This document shows, in pieces, positions 25,601-33,925 of a stretch of DNA of 64,000 bases. The stretch is taken from the NCBI RefSeq assembly GCF_003007715.1, contig NZ_PXNO01000023.1, positions 310,001 through 374,000 of the forward strand, in the 5' to 3' direction. Made by a program: the position numbers and the translations under genes. Numbering within the stretch: the first letter of the stretch is position 1; each line of letters begins with the position of its first letter. The stretch comes from Marinobacter shengliensis. Its GTDB lineage: Bacteria; Pseudomonadota; Gammaproteobacteria; Pseudomonadales; Oleiphilaceae. The notes below the pieces were generated by a model. That model made no database searches and was not told the DNA's origin. It saw nothing but the letters and a program-made list of their open reading frames with translations.

Positions 25601-26008
25601 TCAGCTCGCCACCTTGGTAATGGTACCTTGAGCCACGGCGATCATCCTCTCTTCGCCGCTGTCCGTTGCGACGATCTCGCACTGGCACACAGCCTGGCGC
25701 TTGCCAGAGGAGAGTACCCGAGCCTTGGCGATTAATCGTTCCCCAATGGCAGGGCGAAGGTAGTTGATCTTGTATTCGGATGTGACTGAATCTCCCAAAA
25801 CCGAACCTCCGGCATAGGTCAGCGCATTATCAGCGAGGTAGCTGACCACTCCGCCGTGGACAAAACCGTGCTGTTGCTTGAGCTCTTCTTTCACAATCAG
25901 GCTCAGTTCCGCTTTGCCCGGCTCAAATGCTTTCAACTCAGTGCCCAATAGTACGCTGAACGGTTGTTGTGCCAGGATTTGTTTGCCAAATTCGAAAAGC
26001 TCGCCCAT
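25601..26008 (-). CDS. PaaI-family hotdog thioesterase
   Basis: 135 residues. The hotdog core is clear: QQHGFVHGGVVSYLADNALTYAGGSVLG, where HGGxxxxLAD carries the usual helix and active-site region, followed by SEYKINYLRPAIGERLIAKARVLSSGKRQAVCQCEI. It likely hydrolyses phenylacetyl-CoA or other acyl-CoA in the cytoplasm. It lies 28 bases after the DUF4442 gene and should be under the same TetR-type regulator. Confidence 0.9.
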   Translation of the reverse strand: MGELFEFGKQILAQQPFSVLLGTELKAFEPGKAELSLIVKEELKQQHGFVHGGVVSYLADNALTYAGGSVLGDSVTSEYKINYLRPAIGERLIAKARVLSSGKRQAVCQCEIVATDSGEERMIAVAQGTITKVAS

Positions 26009-26036
26009 GGCGGGTTCCTCCTGTGCTGTGTACCGG

Positions 26037-26492
26037 TTAGCGGGTATGTTTGATGTTCATATCGATCAGGGCATGAAACACCTCCTGGCCAGAGGTATCC
26101 GTTACAGAGACAGGCACCCTGACTGTCCCCTCCCCAGACCAGTCGAGGCTGGAGCCATCAGCGGTAGCGGTGAGGTCTGTTTTGGCCTTCTTGAGATATT
26201 TGACGGTCATGCCAGAGGGAATCCAGCGTGCCCCCTTGGGAATCGAGGCGTCCGTGAGCAACCCGCCGGCCAGTTCCGCCATGTTGCACATGGCAATCGC
26301 ATGAACGGTTTTCAGGTGATTGGTGACCTTTCGGCGTTTTTTCATGGTGACCACGCAGCGGCCCGGGGCAAGAGTCTCTACCGTTGGAGAGATACTGGAG
26401 AAGTACGGCGCGGTCTGGCAGACCGCACGACTGAACAGGGTTTTGCCCATGGGCAGACGGCTAAGCCGGTTGTAGAGGCTGACAACATTCAT
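26037..26492 (-). CDS. DUF4442 hotdog-fold protein, probable acyl-CoA thioesterase
   Basis: 151 residues. The helix-hairpin pattern HLKTVHAIAMCNMAELAGGLLTDASIPKGARWIPSGMTVKYLKKAKTD is the DUF4442/YiiD C-terminal hotdog type. A good RBS (AGGAG) precedes the ATG. It is the first gene of a two-gene unit with the PaaI-type thioesterase. The operator-like palindrome at 26557-26571 is 65 bases upstream of its start codon. Confidence 0.86.
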   Translation of the reverse strand: MNVVSLYNRLSRLPMGKTLFSRAVCQTAPYFSSISPTVETLAPGRCVVTMKKRRKVTNHLKTVHAIAMCNMAELAGGLLTDASIPKGARWIPSGMTVKYLKKAKTDLTATADGSSLDWSGEGTVRVPVSVTDTSGQEVFHALIDMNIKHTR

Positions 26493-26556
26493 AATGCATT
26501 CTCCTGCGCTAGAAAAGGGCGGTCAGGAGATAGTGCCAATATTTGGAATTTATTTC

Positions 26557-26571
26557 TAGAATAATATTCTA
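26557..26571. promoter_or_regulatory. TetR operator in front of the hotdog gene pair
   Basis: TAGAA-TAATA-TTCTA, embedded in a perfect 17-bp palindrome (CTAGAATA-A-TATTCTAG, 26556-26572), overlaps the end of the TetR gene and lies 65 bases before the DUF4442 start. The same TAGAA-N5-TTCTA pattern occurs before the TetR gene. Confidence 0.75.
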
Positions 26572-27183
26572 GCTTTTTGAAAGAACTCTCCAGGCGGCCT
26601 CTGCAAAGAGCATGGCGTGTTCCGACGGCGGCGTTGGTACGCGCCCCGCCAGCCAGGCCCGACAGTAGTTCTCAGCCTGCCCAAGAAGTAGGGAGGCATA
26701 GGTTTCCCGTGGCAGGGATCGAATGTCGCCCTGGCTTTGGCCCTCGGCCAGCCAACGGTGAATCACACTGTATTGCTCACGGTTCCTTTGCGTCAGTTCC
26801 TCTCGGTAGGGGCCTGCTGCCACACTGGCCCGCGCCAGAAACATGAAGCGAGCAAGCTCCGGTTCGTTGGTAACCCAGTCCATATAACGGGTAACCAGCG
26901 CTTCAATAACCTGTCGAGTGGTACCTGCGGCTTCTATCTCTGGCCATACGTTTGCCCTGTGATCGTCCAGGGCCGTGAAAAACAGCGCTGCGGCCAGGCC
27001 CTCTTTGTTGTGAAAATGGTGGTACAGGGTGCCAACACTGGCCCCGGAACGCTGGCGGATGATATCAATGGTGGTGGATTCAAGGCCGTGCTCAAGAAAG
27101 CAGGTCAGCGCGCAGCGAAGTATATGGCGTTTGTTGGCTTTGCGGGCACCGGGTAAAACACGGTCAAAAGCGTCCAGCGGCAT
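26569..27183 (-). CDS. TetR-family transcriptional regulator
   Basis: 204 residues. An N-terminal TetR HTH (about 18-62) contains FLEHGLESTTIDIIRQRSGASVGTLYHHFHNKEGLAAALF. The helical C-domain (residues 70-200) is less conserved. It precedes two hotdog thioesterase genes on the same strand. Matching 15-bp sites in front of it and in front of the first hotdog gene suggest an autoregulated repressor of a fatty-acyl-CoA metabolism pair, perhaps sensing acyl-CoA. Confidence 0.92.
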   Translation of the reverse strand: MPLDAFDRVLPGARKANKRHILRCALTCFLEHGLESTTIDIIRQRSGASVGTLYHHFHNKEGLAAALFFTALDDHRANVWPEIEAAGTTRQVIEALVTRYMDWVTNEPELARFMFLARASVAAGPYREELTQRNREQYSVIHRWLAEGQSQGDIRSLPRETYASLLLGQAENYCRAWLAGRVPTPPSEHAMLFAEAAWRVLSKS

Positions 27184-27205
27184 GGGGTTCTCATGTCATG
27201 GTATT

Positions 27206-27220
27206 TAGAAGGTTATTCTA
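27206..27220. promoter_or_regulatory. TetR operator in front of the TetR gene
   Basis: TAGAA-GGTTA-TTCTA, 23 bases upstream of the TetR start codon. It has the same arms and spacing as the site at 26557-26571, pointing to autoregulation. Confidence 0.7.
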
Positions 27221-27288
27221 GAGAAATCTTCTGCCGGTTGTCGCGGTTTGTGGAGACGGGTTGACAGAGTGATAAGGTGATGTGGATG

Positions 27289-27320
27289 CAAACTGCGCCG
27301 GGGCGTCCCGACGCAGTTTG
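27289..27320 (-). terminator. strong hairpin after PHB depolymerase gene
   Basis: CAAACTGCG at 27289-27297 pairs with CGCAGTTTG at 27312-27320, and an inner CGGG/CCCG pair closes the loop. It is 16 bases downstream of the depolymerase stop on the minus strand. No U run follows. Confidence 0.55.
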
Positions 27321-27335
27321 CCAGTGAGCGCGGCA

Positions 27336-29072
27336 TCAGTCGCAGGAGCCCGCCTGGAAGAAGCCATCAGAGGTCTCTCTTACCCAGGTGTATACCCCGG
27401 AGACGGCGCCCAGAGACTCATCGCCACCAACGGTATAGTATCCACTGGCGTAATAAGCTCTCCCAGCAAGGTCATGATTCAGGTTGGTATCGTTCCAGTT
27501 CTGGCAGGTGAACTCACCACCGCCTTCGTCATCACCGCCACCGGTTTCGCTGCAGGCTGCGGGCTCTGTCGCAAACCAGAGGCCGGGGTCACCCTCATGG
27601 AGGGTGACGCTGCTCCAGGTATCAAAGGAGCCGCCAATATCGGCATTGTCACCCGTGGTCAGCGCTCTCAAGTCGGATGTTCCCCCGGCATAAGCCCTGC
27701 CTGCCGTAATATGGGCACTGGGTGAGGTGGTTGCCTGTGCGCAGGTTTCAGACGGAACGTTCGGGTCTACAACCGTTACGCCCCGTTTTTTCGTGGTGGT
27801 GTTATTGTCACTGTCGGTCGCGGTGTAAACGCATTCGTACTGGCCAGCAACTGCGGTATTCACGTCGGAACAGTCGGCGTTGACCACCAGCGAACCGTCT
27901 TCAGCATCGTCGGCGGTAGCGCCCGGATCTGTAAATGGTGTGTGGATGTCCACAACCATAGGGTCGTCGCCAATCAGGGTAATAATGGGAGAGCCCTCAG
28001 GTTCCGAACCGTCTCGGCTATGGCGGTTGAAAAAGTCCCAGATGATGTCGGGATAGCTCGGGCCAACCCGCACCGACCATTTCCCGTTATTACCGTTCGC
28101 CCCTCCAACCCAATAGTGACCGTGATCGGTGTCTTGCAGGTTCGGAGTAGACAGCGGGCCATCCAGGTAGACGGTTTCTACAATCGATCTTGAACCGAGG
28201 GTGCCATCCTGTGTATGGCGGGTATGGACGCAGTCGTAGTTGTTCTGGAAATAGGGCGAGCAAGCCGTTGCAGACGCTTGGGTGGTGGCTGGTGTATCAA
28301 GGCCTGAGGTGCCAAAAACCTGCAGGTGGGCATCGCGGGTATTATCGGCTGCTGTTTTCAGTACCGTACAATCGTTCTCATTCTGTAGCACAAGCAGTGG
28401 AATCGGATAGGTATCATCCAGTTCGCTCTGCATGTCTGAAACAACCCGTGAGACACTGTGAAATGTCGCGCTGCCCGGACACTGTCCGGATAACGAGACA
28501 GAGGCAGCATCCTCGCCGTAAGGTAATCCCGCTGCCGGCGCGGCAGCTGCCCAGTATTCATTATGGGTAACGGCGGCCACCGTCGTCATTGCGCCACCTG
28601 AGGATAGGCCGGTGATGAAGCGTCGGTTAGGGTCGATGCTGAAACTGGCTTCCACCGCCTTGGCAATCTGGTGCAGGTCTTCCACCTCGCCTGCGCCCTC
28701 GTGGCGATGGTGCTCGAACCAGAATCCCCAGCAGTTTTCGTTCCGGAGGCCGTCATAACTGGTGATGAACGGTGCCACCAGGACAAATCCGTACTCATCG
28801 GCGGCTTCGGTCAGTCCCCAGTCGTTCAAAACGTCGTTATTGGTCTGCCTGCAGCCATGCAGGGCCATCACCATTGGCGCAGGAGTGGCGAGGTTATCGG
28901 GTACGTAAACCTTGTAATCCCGGGCCCGGGATTGGCTGTATCCCTGTTGGGGCAGAGTGTAGGAGTGGGTCTGACCTGCTGCAACAGGAACGCTTTGAAT
29001 AAGAAGTGCGGCAGAGGCGACAATGGCAGGGAATACCGAGCCGGCCCTCCGTAAGTTGAAGGATAATGGCAT
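27336..29072 (-). CDS. secreted PHB depolymerase family esterase with C-terminal repeat modules
   Basis: 578 residues from ATG 29070-29072 (RBS AAGGAG). A Sec signal ends near residue 32. The alpha/beta-hydrolase core contains an oxyanion region MVMALHGCRQTNNDV, lipase box GLSSGGAMT (Ser about 155), and later a His region TDHGHYWVGGANG. A DUF5011/HYR-like beta domain (about 374-434) follows, then two modules sharing H-x-x-AGRAY. It probably breaks extracellular polyhydroxybutyrate or related polyesters, and the C-terminal modules may bind the polymer. Typical of marine heterotrophs. Confidence 0.88.
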   Translation of the reverse strand: MPLSFNLRRAGSVFPAIVASAALLIQSVPVAAGQTHSYTLPQQGYSQSRARDYKVYVPDNLATPAPMVMALHGCRQTNNDVLNDWGLTEAADEYGFVLVAPFITSYDGLRNENCWGFWFEHHRHEGAGEVEDLHQIAKAVEASFSIDPNRRFITGLSSGGAMTTVAAVTHNEYWAAAAPAAGLPYGEDAASVSLSGQCPGSATFHSVSRVVSDMQSELDDTYPIPLLVLQNENDCTVLKTAADNTRDAHLQVFGTSGLDTPATTQASATACSPYFQNNYDCVHTRHTQDGTLGSRSIVETVYLDGPLSTPNLQDTDHGHYWVGGANGNNGKWSVRVGPSYPDIIWDFFNRHSRDGSEPEGSPIITLIGDDPMVVDIHTPFTDPGATADDAEDGSLVVNADCSDVNTAVAGQYECVYTATDSDNNTTTKKRGVTVVDPNVPSETCAQATTSPSAHITAGRAYAGGTSDLRALTTGDNADIGGSFDTWSSVTLHEGDPGLWFATEPAACSETGGGDDEGGGEFTCQNWNDTNLNHDLAGRAYYASGYYTVGGDESLGAVSGVYTWVRETSDGFFQAGSCD

Positions 29073-29282
29073 AACTGACTGCTCCTTATTGGATTTGTTT
29101 TTGGCGCAGAATCTCAAGGAAATATCATGCCACATTTTAACCAGCTGATTTTGATATGAAATTCAGATTTTCAGTGACGGGTGTTGACCGAACTTCCGGA
29201 CAAGGTGTCTGATTAGCAGGACACTGGGAGCAATGGTGACAAGCCACTTTATTTGCGGTATTCCGCTCAGATTGAGGCGCCT

Positions 29283-29675
29283 ATGGATACGAAGTGGTAT
29301 CTGGTATTTGCAGACTTGTTACTGGTGTTTCACACCTTGTTGGTTGTGTTCGTCATCTTTGGTCTGGTGGCTACCCTGGTCGGTTACTTTCGCCAGTGGA
29401 ATTGGGTTCTAAATCTCTGGTTCCGGCTGAGCCATCTTGTGGTTATTGGTATTGTCGTGCTTCAGGCCTGGCTTGGCGTGCTGTGCCCGCTGACGATCTG
29501 GGAAATGGAATTGCGTGCAAAGGCCGGGCAGGGTGGTTATGAGGGCTCGTTCATTCAGCACTGGCTGGAAACCATTCTGTACTACAACGCGCCGGACTGG
29601 GTTTTTATTCTGGTCTATACCCTGTTTGGGACGTTGGTTGTGGCAAGCTGGTTTCTGGTAAAGCCCCGACGCTGA
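29283..29675 (+). CDS. DUF2784 membrane protein
   Basis: 130 residues from ATG 29283. Four hydrophobic segments (about 10-33, 48-70, 108-127 plus a short one) contain the conserved DUF2784 features LLVVFVIFGLVATLVGYFRQW and LGVLCPLTIWE followed by W-L-x-T-I-L-Y-Y. Inner membrane location. Function unknown; the gene is isolated between a PHB depolymerase and thpR. Confidence 0.88.
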   Translation: MDTKWYLVFADLLLVFHTLLVVFVIFGLVATLVGYFRQWNWVLNLWFRLSHLVVIGIVVLQAWLGVLCPLTIWEMELRAKAGQGGYEGSFIQHWLETILYYNAPDWVFILVYTLFGTLVVASWFLVKPRR

Positions 29676-29683
29676 AAGCAGTA

Positions 29684-30220
29684 TCAGGGGTGCAAGGTAA
29701 ACCGCTCAGTAACGGTATAAACGGAGCCTCCCGGCCCAGGTTTGCTCTTATAAAGTACGAAGTCTTGAACCGGCATCAATCCAAACAGGGTGCCTTGGTG
29801 GCTTTCAAGCAGCGAGGCCACCGAACCCGCCGGATGTCGAAAACGGCTAAGCGTGATATGCGGTTTGAAGCTCGGGTTTTCGAGTGTGAACCCGTTGTCG
29901 GTCAACGCGGTTGCCAGATTTTTCTGGAGCTCTCTGAGTTCATTCTCCGGAGATACGCCCGCCCAGAGGATCTTGGGTTTTTCCGGAGAACCGAAACACC
30001 CCAGCCCCTGCACATTAAGCTCAAAGGCCGATTGGGTAACTCCCCTCGCCAGATCACGGGCCACGGCCACCTGCTGATCTTCTACCTGGCCAAGGAACGC
30101 CAGGGTCAGGTGCAGTTGCCCGCGGCTTTGCCAACGGGCTCCCGCCACTTGTGTTTTGATTTGCAGGAGGCTCGTCTTGATGGCCTCGGGAATCTCAAGC
30201 CCGAAAAACAGCCTTGGCAT
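29684..30220 (-). CDS. thpR: RNA 2',3'-cyclic phosphodiesterase (ThpR/LigT)
   Basis: 178 residues from ATG 30218-30220 (MPRLFFGLEIPE), the correct family length. The two catalytic HxTx motifs are HLTLAFLG near residue 39 and HITLSRFRH near 123. The protein opens 2',3'-cyclic phosphates on RNA ends. It lies 7 bases after a small conserved gene, so the two are probably co-transcribed. Confidence 0.93.
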   Translation of the reverse strand: MPRLFFGLEIPEAIKTSLLQIKTQVAGARWQSRGQLHLTLAFLGQVEDQQVAVARDLARGVTQSAFELNVQGLGCFGSPEKPKILWAGVSPENELRELQKNLATALTDNGFTLENPSFKPHITLSRFRHPAGSVASLLESHQGTLFGLMPVQDFVLYKSKPGPGGSVYTVTERFTLHP

Positions 30221-30227
30221 AAGGCGT

Positions 30228-30440
30228 TCAGTAACAGGAGTTGGGGGAAGTGTCCGGATTAATCTCGCCGGCGACTTCCTCCGGGTCAATGCCGTGACTG
30301 ACCAGTACCTCCCGGACGAAGTTCACCTGCGCCAGAATGCGGTCGGCGTCGTCGCCGTATTCGTAGCGGTTGATCTCGACCGGCTGGGGCATGAAGGTGA
30401 ACGCGGTTTTCAGTGCTGTCAGGGTGTCTTCGTCAGTCAT
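30228..30440 (-). CDS. small acidic protein, unknown
   Basis: 70 residues, acidic, with two short helical patches (DADRILAQVNFVREVLVSHG) and a C-terminal Cys-Tyr. No family recognised. It has a plausible RBS (GGAGGATACTG) and is tightly coupled to thpR, which supports it as a real gene. It may regulate or partner the RNA phosphodiesterase; that is inference from position. Confidence 0.65.
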   Translation of the reverse strand: MTDEDTLTALKTAFTFMPQPVEINRYEYGDDADRILAQVNFVREVLVSHGIDPEEVAGEINPDTSPNSCY

Positions 30441-30462
30441 CAGTATCCTCCAGAGTGAGGCG

Positions 30463-30476
30463 GCTCCAATTGGAGC
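30463..30476. repeat. perfect 14-bp palindrome GCTCCAATTGGAGC
   Basis: It is 23 bases upstream of the small gene before thpR and could be an operator for it. It sits in a 283-base spacer that also holds ACAGATCA sites. Confidence 0.35.
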
Positions 30477-30629
30477 TGCTTTGGTTCATCGCGTTTGTAA
30501 TCAGTTATATGAGCGGACTTCAGTGTCCTGTTGTTGGCTGCAGCACGTCAACCCGGAATATTTAACTACCCATACATGCAGACGGCGGGAATGGACAATG
30601 TCTCACGCGTGCACGGGGCGATATTGGAC

Positions 30630-30677
30630 ACAGATCAAGGACATGATCTGTTAGGGTGCCGAGCCTTGGACAGATCA
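30630..30677. promoter_or_regulatory. three ACAGATCA sites before the membrane protein gene
   Basis: ACAGATCA (30630-30637) and TGATCTGT (30644-30651) form a perfect inverted pair with 6 bases between, and a third ACAGATCA lies at 30670-30677. They are 47-94 bases upstream of the start at 30724. This suggests binding sites for an unidentified regulator. Confidence 0.45.
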
Positions 30678-30723
30678 GCTTGCTGGTCATCATTTCTGGA
30701 AAGCAAATTAAGGACTTCCTGCT

Positions 30724-31626
30724 GTGCAAACTCACCATGAAAGTAATTCCGACCGACCCGTTTCTGTTTCACCGCGCAAAGTAAAAGCGGGGCCGCCACT
30801 GAACTGGATTTCAGGGTCTATAAAACTGCTCCGTGACAACTGGGGCGTGATTCTGCCGGCATACCTGCTGGTGATTGTTGCGCCAGTGCTGATTCAGCTG
30901 GTTTCGTTCGAGCTGATGTTTCGAGGCAGTCTTTTTACGATGGTTCTGATCGTTTCTGCGATCGCGGTTCTGACACTGGTACTGAACGCCGGGATGATCG
31001 CCGTTTTTCACTCTGCAGCTGAAGGGCGTCCTCGATTCACCAGTTTGTTTGCTGCGTTTGGGGGGCACAGTATCGTTCACCTTGTGCTTATGTTGCTGAT
31101 GATGGCTTTGGTCGCCTTGGCTATGGCATTGGTGGGTTACTGGATTGTGGGTACAGCAGATCTTGAGCGTGCGCTTTTCGGCACCGGCTACTACGGTGAC
31201 GCCATGAGTTTCGGCTTGGGAACCCAAAACTTCATGTTGCGTGCCCTGTTCGTATTCCTCTCGGTGGTGGCGGCTGTGACCCTGTTCGCTGCGCTCTTCT
31301 GCTATGTCGTTCCGTTGATCGTGATTGCTCGTGAAGGCGTCTTTGCGGCGATTGGTCACAGTTTTCGGGCGAGTTTCAAGAACCTGTTCGTGCTGATTTT
31401 CTTCGCCGTGAATGTGATGGCGCTGAGCCAGCTCTTTTTCTTCCCCCTGTTCACGATCAGTGCGTCAACGGCATCAATGAGTTTCTGGGTAGTGGCGATG
31501 ATTCTTGCGGCCATAGTTTGGGGGGCAGTGCTTACCGGTGCTTATTACCTCTCGTTCCGGGATGTGCTGCTGGCGGACGAGCCACCCCTTGGTGAGCCGG
31601 CTCTGGACACTGCGGTAGCTGCATAG
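30724..31626 (+). CDS. polytopic membrane protein, BPSS1780-like
   Basis: 300 residues from GTG 30724. The first 40 residues are polar (KVKAGPPLNWISGSIKLLRDNWGVILPA), typical of the BPSS1780 family, followed by about six membrane segments between 42 and 280. The gene has its own spacer with three ACAGATCA-type sites. No transport or enzymatic motif is visible. Confidence 0.78.
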   Translation: MQTHHESNSDRPVSVSPRKVKAGPPLNWISGSIKLLRDNWGVILPAYLLVIVAPVLIQLVSFELMFRGSLFTMVLIVSAIAVLTLVLNAGMIAVFHSAAEGRPRFTSLFAAFGGHSIVHLVLMLLMMALVALAMALVGYWIVGTADLERALFGTGYYGDAMSFGLGTQNFMLRALFVFLSVVAAVTLFAALFCYVVPLIVIAREGVFAAIGHSFRASFKNLFVLIFFAVNVMALSQLFFFPLFTISASTASMSFWVVAMILAAIVWGAVLTGAYYLSFRDVLLADEPPLGEPALDTAVAA

Positions 31627-31637
31627 TCGGCGTTTGG

Positions 31638-32483
31638 TCAGAACAGCCCGATTTGCGGCGTTGAAACGTTCACTGGCAGAGGCTCCAGCTCCGGAAGCTT
31701 TTCCCGCAGAAGCTCCGTCCAGAGCGAGGCCAGTGCCACTGCGTGGCCGTTGTCGGGCATATGCATGAAGACATAGGGCTGAGTGCCAGCCGCTACCCAG
31801 GCTGCCACTCGCTGCACCCAGGGTGCGAGAAATGCCCGGTTGGTCTCCAGGTCGGGATGCCCTATGTAGCGAATCACCGGCGATGCATCGCTGGGGAGGA
31901 TGTGCACCGGAACTCGGGGCTTCTTGCGCTGGGCATCGACGGTTGATTCGCAGTCGGGCGTTGCCGAGAACAGCGCCCGGCTATCCAGTACAACCCGGGC
32001 GAGCTTGCGGGCCCGCAAGCCTTGATTCAGGGCACGCTCCTCCTCACCCTTGGCAAAGAACGCCGGGTGCCGAACTTCTACGGTCCAGTCCAGAAATTCC
32101 GGTGCGGTATCCAGAAAGCGCCAGAGTTGATCCAGCCGCTCCGGGCCGAAGCCTGCTGGTAGTTGCAGCAACATGGGGCCAAGCACATCATTTAGCGGTT
32201 CAATCAGCGACAGAAAGGCCTCGAGTTCATCGTCAGCGCCGCTCAGGAAGCGTTCGTGGGTGATGGCTTTAGGCAGTTTGAACAGGAATCGGAAGTTGTC
32301 CGGAACCTGCTGCCGCCATAGCTGGCACTGTTCGCGGCTGGGGCTGGCGTAAAAGGTGGTGTTGCCCTCAACGGTGTTGAATACCCGGGCATATCGTGCC
32401 AGAGGCGTGCCGGCGGGTGGCAGTTGGCTGTTCCAGTTCGGGTCTTGCCATTGAGGGCAGCCAATAAAGTAGGGCAATGCCAT
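31638..32483 (-). CDS. DUF72 protein (TIM barrel)
   Basis: 281 residues. The DUF72 pattern is present: YFIGCPQWQDPNW at the N-terminus, then YARVFNTVEGNTTFYASPSREQCQLWRQQVPDNFRFLFKLPKAITH, LGPMLLQLPAGFG, DWTVEVRHPAFF and a C-terminal YVFMHMPDNGHAVALA. These are predicted TIM-barrel proteins (YecE-like) of unknown reaction. Its start is 21 bases from a DnaA-box-bounded intergenic element. Confidence 0.9.
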   Translation of the reverse strand: MALPYFIGCPQWQDPNWNSQLPPAGTPLARYARVFNTVEGNTTFYASPSREQCQLWRQQVPDNFRFLFKLPKAITHERFLSGADDELEAFLSLIEPLNDVLGPMLLQLPAGFGPERLDQLWRFLDTAPEFLDWTVEVRHPAFFAKGEEERALNQGLRARKLARVVLDSRALFSATPDCESTVDAQRKKPRVPVHILPSDASPVIRYIGHPDLETNRAFLAPWVQRVAAWVAAGTQPYVFMHMPDNGHAVALASLWTELLREKLPELEPLPVNVSTPQIGLF

Positions 32484-32503
32484 CGCTCTTCCGTTGCTGT
32501 GCT

Positions 32504-32629
32504 GTGGATAAATTGATCACTTAAGGCGGGCGGATGAACCGGTTGATCAAATAACCTACGCATTCCACCAGCCCTTGTGGTTAAAGGGTTTGCACTGCCT
32601 ATCCTTTCGTTCCTAACAAAGTTATCCAC
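32504..32629. repeat. intergenic element A, bounded by inverted DnaA boxes (copy 1 of 2)
   Basis: It begins GTGGATAAATT and ends AAAGTTATCCAC, so the ends are 8-bp inverted repeats that form perfect DnaA boxes (TGTGGATAA at 32503-32511 and TTATCCACA at 32622-32630). The right part (CTATCCTTTCG...ACAAAGTTATCCACAGAT) is shared with a second copy at 54069-54171, as is the left end. Length 126 bases. Confidence 0.7.
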
Positions 32630-32653
32630 AGATGTTGTGGGTAAAACAGACCG

Positions 32654-33067
32654 TCAAAGCTGAACTTTTCCCCGGAGCGCCTTGGTTTTGCCCTTTTTCG
32701 TTTTACTGTCCACTCGCCGCCGTTGTGACCCCTTGGTAGGCTTGGTTGGGCGCCGGGCCTTCTTTTGTTTTACCGCTTCCTGAATGAGCTCTTTCAGTCG
32801 CTCCAGCGCATCCTCCTTGTTCAGTTCAAGAGTTCGGAAAGACTGGGCTTTGATCACGATGATGCCGTCTTTACTGATGCGCTGATCTGATAATGCCATC
32901 AGCCGTTCCTTGTAGAAAGGCGGCAAGCTGGAGTTGAGGATGTCGAAGCGGAGGTGAACGGCGGATGCCACCTTGTTGACGTTTTGCCCGCCAGCGCCTT
33001 GCGCGCGTATCTGGGTGATCTCAATTTCCCAGTCCGCCAGTTCAACGGCGTTGGAGATTTTCAGCAT
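32654..33067 (-). CDS. arfB: alternative ribosome-rescue factor ArfB (peptidyl-tRNA hydrolase)
   Basis: 137 residues. The GGQ tripeptide sits at 26-28 in [21 protein letters not shown], as in release factors, and a basic Lys/Arg-rich C-terminal tail (about 105-137) that enters the mRNA channel is present. The protein frees ribosomes stalled without a stop codon. Length and both signature parts agree with ArfB/YaeJ. Confidence 0.95.
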   Translation of the reverse strand: MLKISNAVELADWEIEITQIRAQGAGGQNVNKVASAVHLRFDILNSSLPPFYKERLMALSDQRISKDGIIVIKAQSFRTLELNKEDALERLKELIQEAVKQKKARRPTKPTKGSQRRRVDSKTKKGKTKALRGKVQL

Positions 33068-33119
33068 GGGAGTCCGTTATTTGCCATCACATTGTATTTA
33101 GGATGGTACGACGGGCCCA

Positions 33120-33911
33120 CTATGCGGCGTCAAGGCCCTCGTCACGCATCAGTCGACGGATATGAAGCTCCAGGCGCCTATAGTCATCGGATTGCAGGAA
33201 GGCCTCACGGTCATTTTGCGGCAAAGAGCTTTTGAAATCGGTGAAGATGGTTTCTCTGAGCCGCCCCGGGTGACGGGACAGGAAGAACACGACGTCACCC
33301 AAATAAAGTGCTTCTTCGATGTCGTGGGATACAACCATGACAGTGCTGCGCTCTTTACGAACCACGTTCAGGAGCAGGTCCTGCATTTGCCAGCGTGTTT
33401 CCGGATCCAGAGCGCCAAAGGGCTCATCCATCAGCAATAGCTCAGGGTAGTTGGCCAGCGTACGGGCAATGGCGACCCTCTGGCGCATGCCCCCTGAAAG
33501 CTGGTGTGGGAATACGTCAGCAAATTTCTCCAGGCCGACGGCCCGAATGAAATGATCTACAGTGCCTTCGTTAAGGGCGTTGCGGTCACCGTTGATTTTC
33601 AAACCATAGGCTACGTTGTCTCGAACGGACAGCCAGGGAAACGAAGAATAGTCCTGAAACACCATGCCTCGGTCTCGGCCGGGGCGGTTTACCGCCCGGC
33701 CGTTCAGAGTAATGGTTCCGTCAGAAGGTTTCTCCAGGCCGGCGATCATGCGCAACAGCGTGGACTTACCGCACCCGGAGGGGCCAAGCAGTACACCGAC
33801 CTTGCCCGCGGGCAAGCCTAGAGAGATATTCTCCAGGGCTTGCACGGCGCGCCCGCCAGATTGAAAGGTTTTACTGACGCCAGTGACGGAGAGACCTTGG
33901 TGGACAGACAT
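33120..33911 (-). CDS. ABC transporter ATP-binding protein (nitrate/taurine type)
   Basis: 263 residues. Walker A GPSGCGKST near residue 43, Q-loop RGMVFQDYSSFPW near 85, signature LSGGMRQR near 140 and Walker B LLLMDEPFGALD near 160, with H-loop VVSHDIEEA near 195. Architecture is that of SsuB/TauB/NrtD importers. It is the last gene of the five-gene operon from 37823; the binding protein gene precedes it by 14 bases. Confidence 0.94.
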   Translation of the reverse strand: MSVHQGLSVTGVSKTFQSGGRAVQALENISLGLPAGKVGVLLGPSGCGKSTLLRMIAGLEKPSDGTITLNGRAVNRPGRDRGMVFQDYSSFPWLSVRDNVAYGLKINGDRNALNEGTVDHFIRAVGLEKFADVFPHQLSGGMRQRVAIARTLANYPELLLMDEPFGALDPETRWQMQDLLLNVVRKERSTVMVVSHDIEEALYLGDVVFFLSRHPGRLRETIFTDFKSSLPQNDREAFLQSDDYRRLELHIRRLMRDEGLDAA

Positions 33912-33925
33912 AAAGTTCGCTCCTG

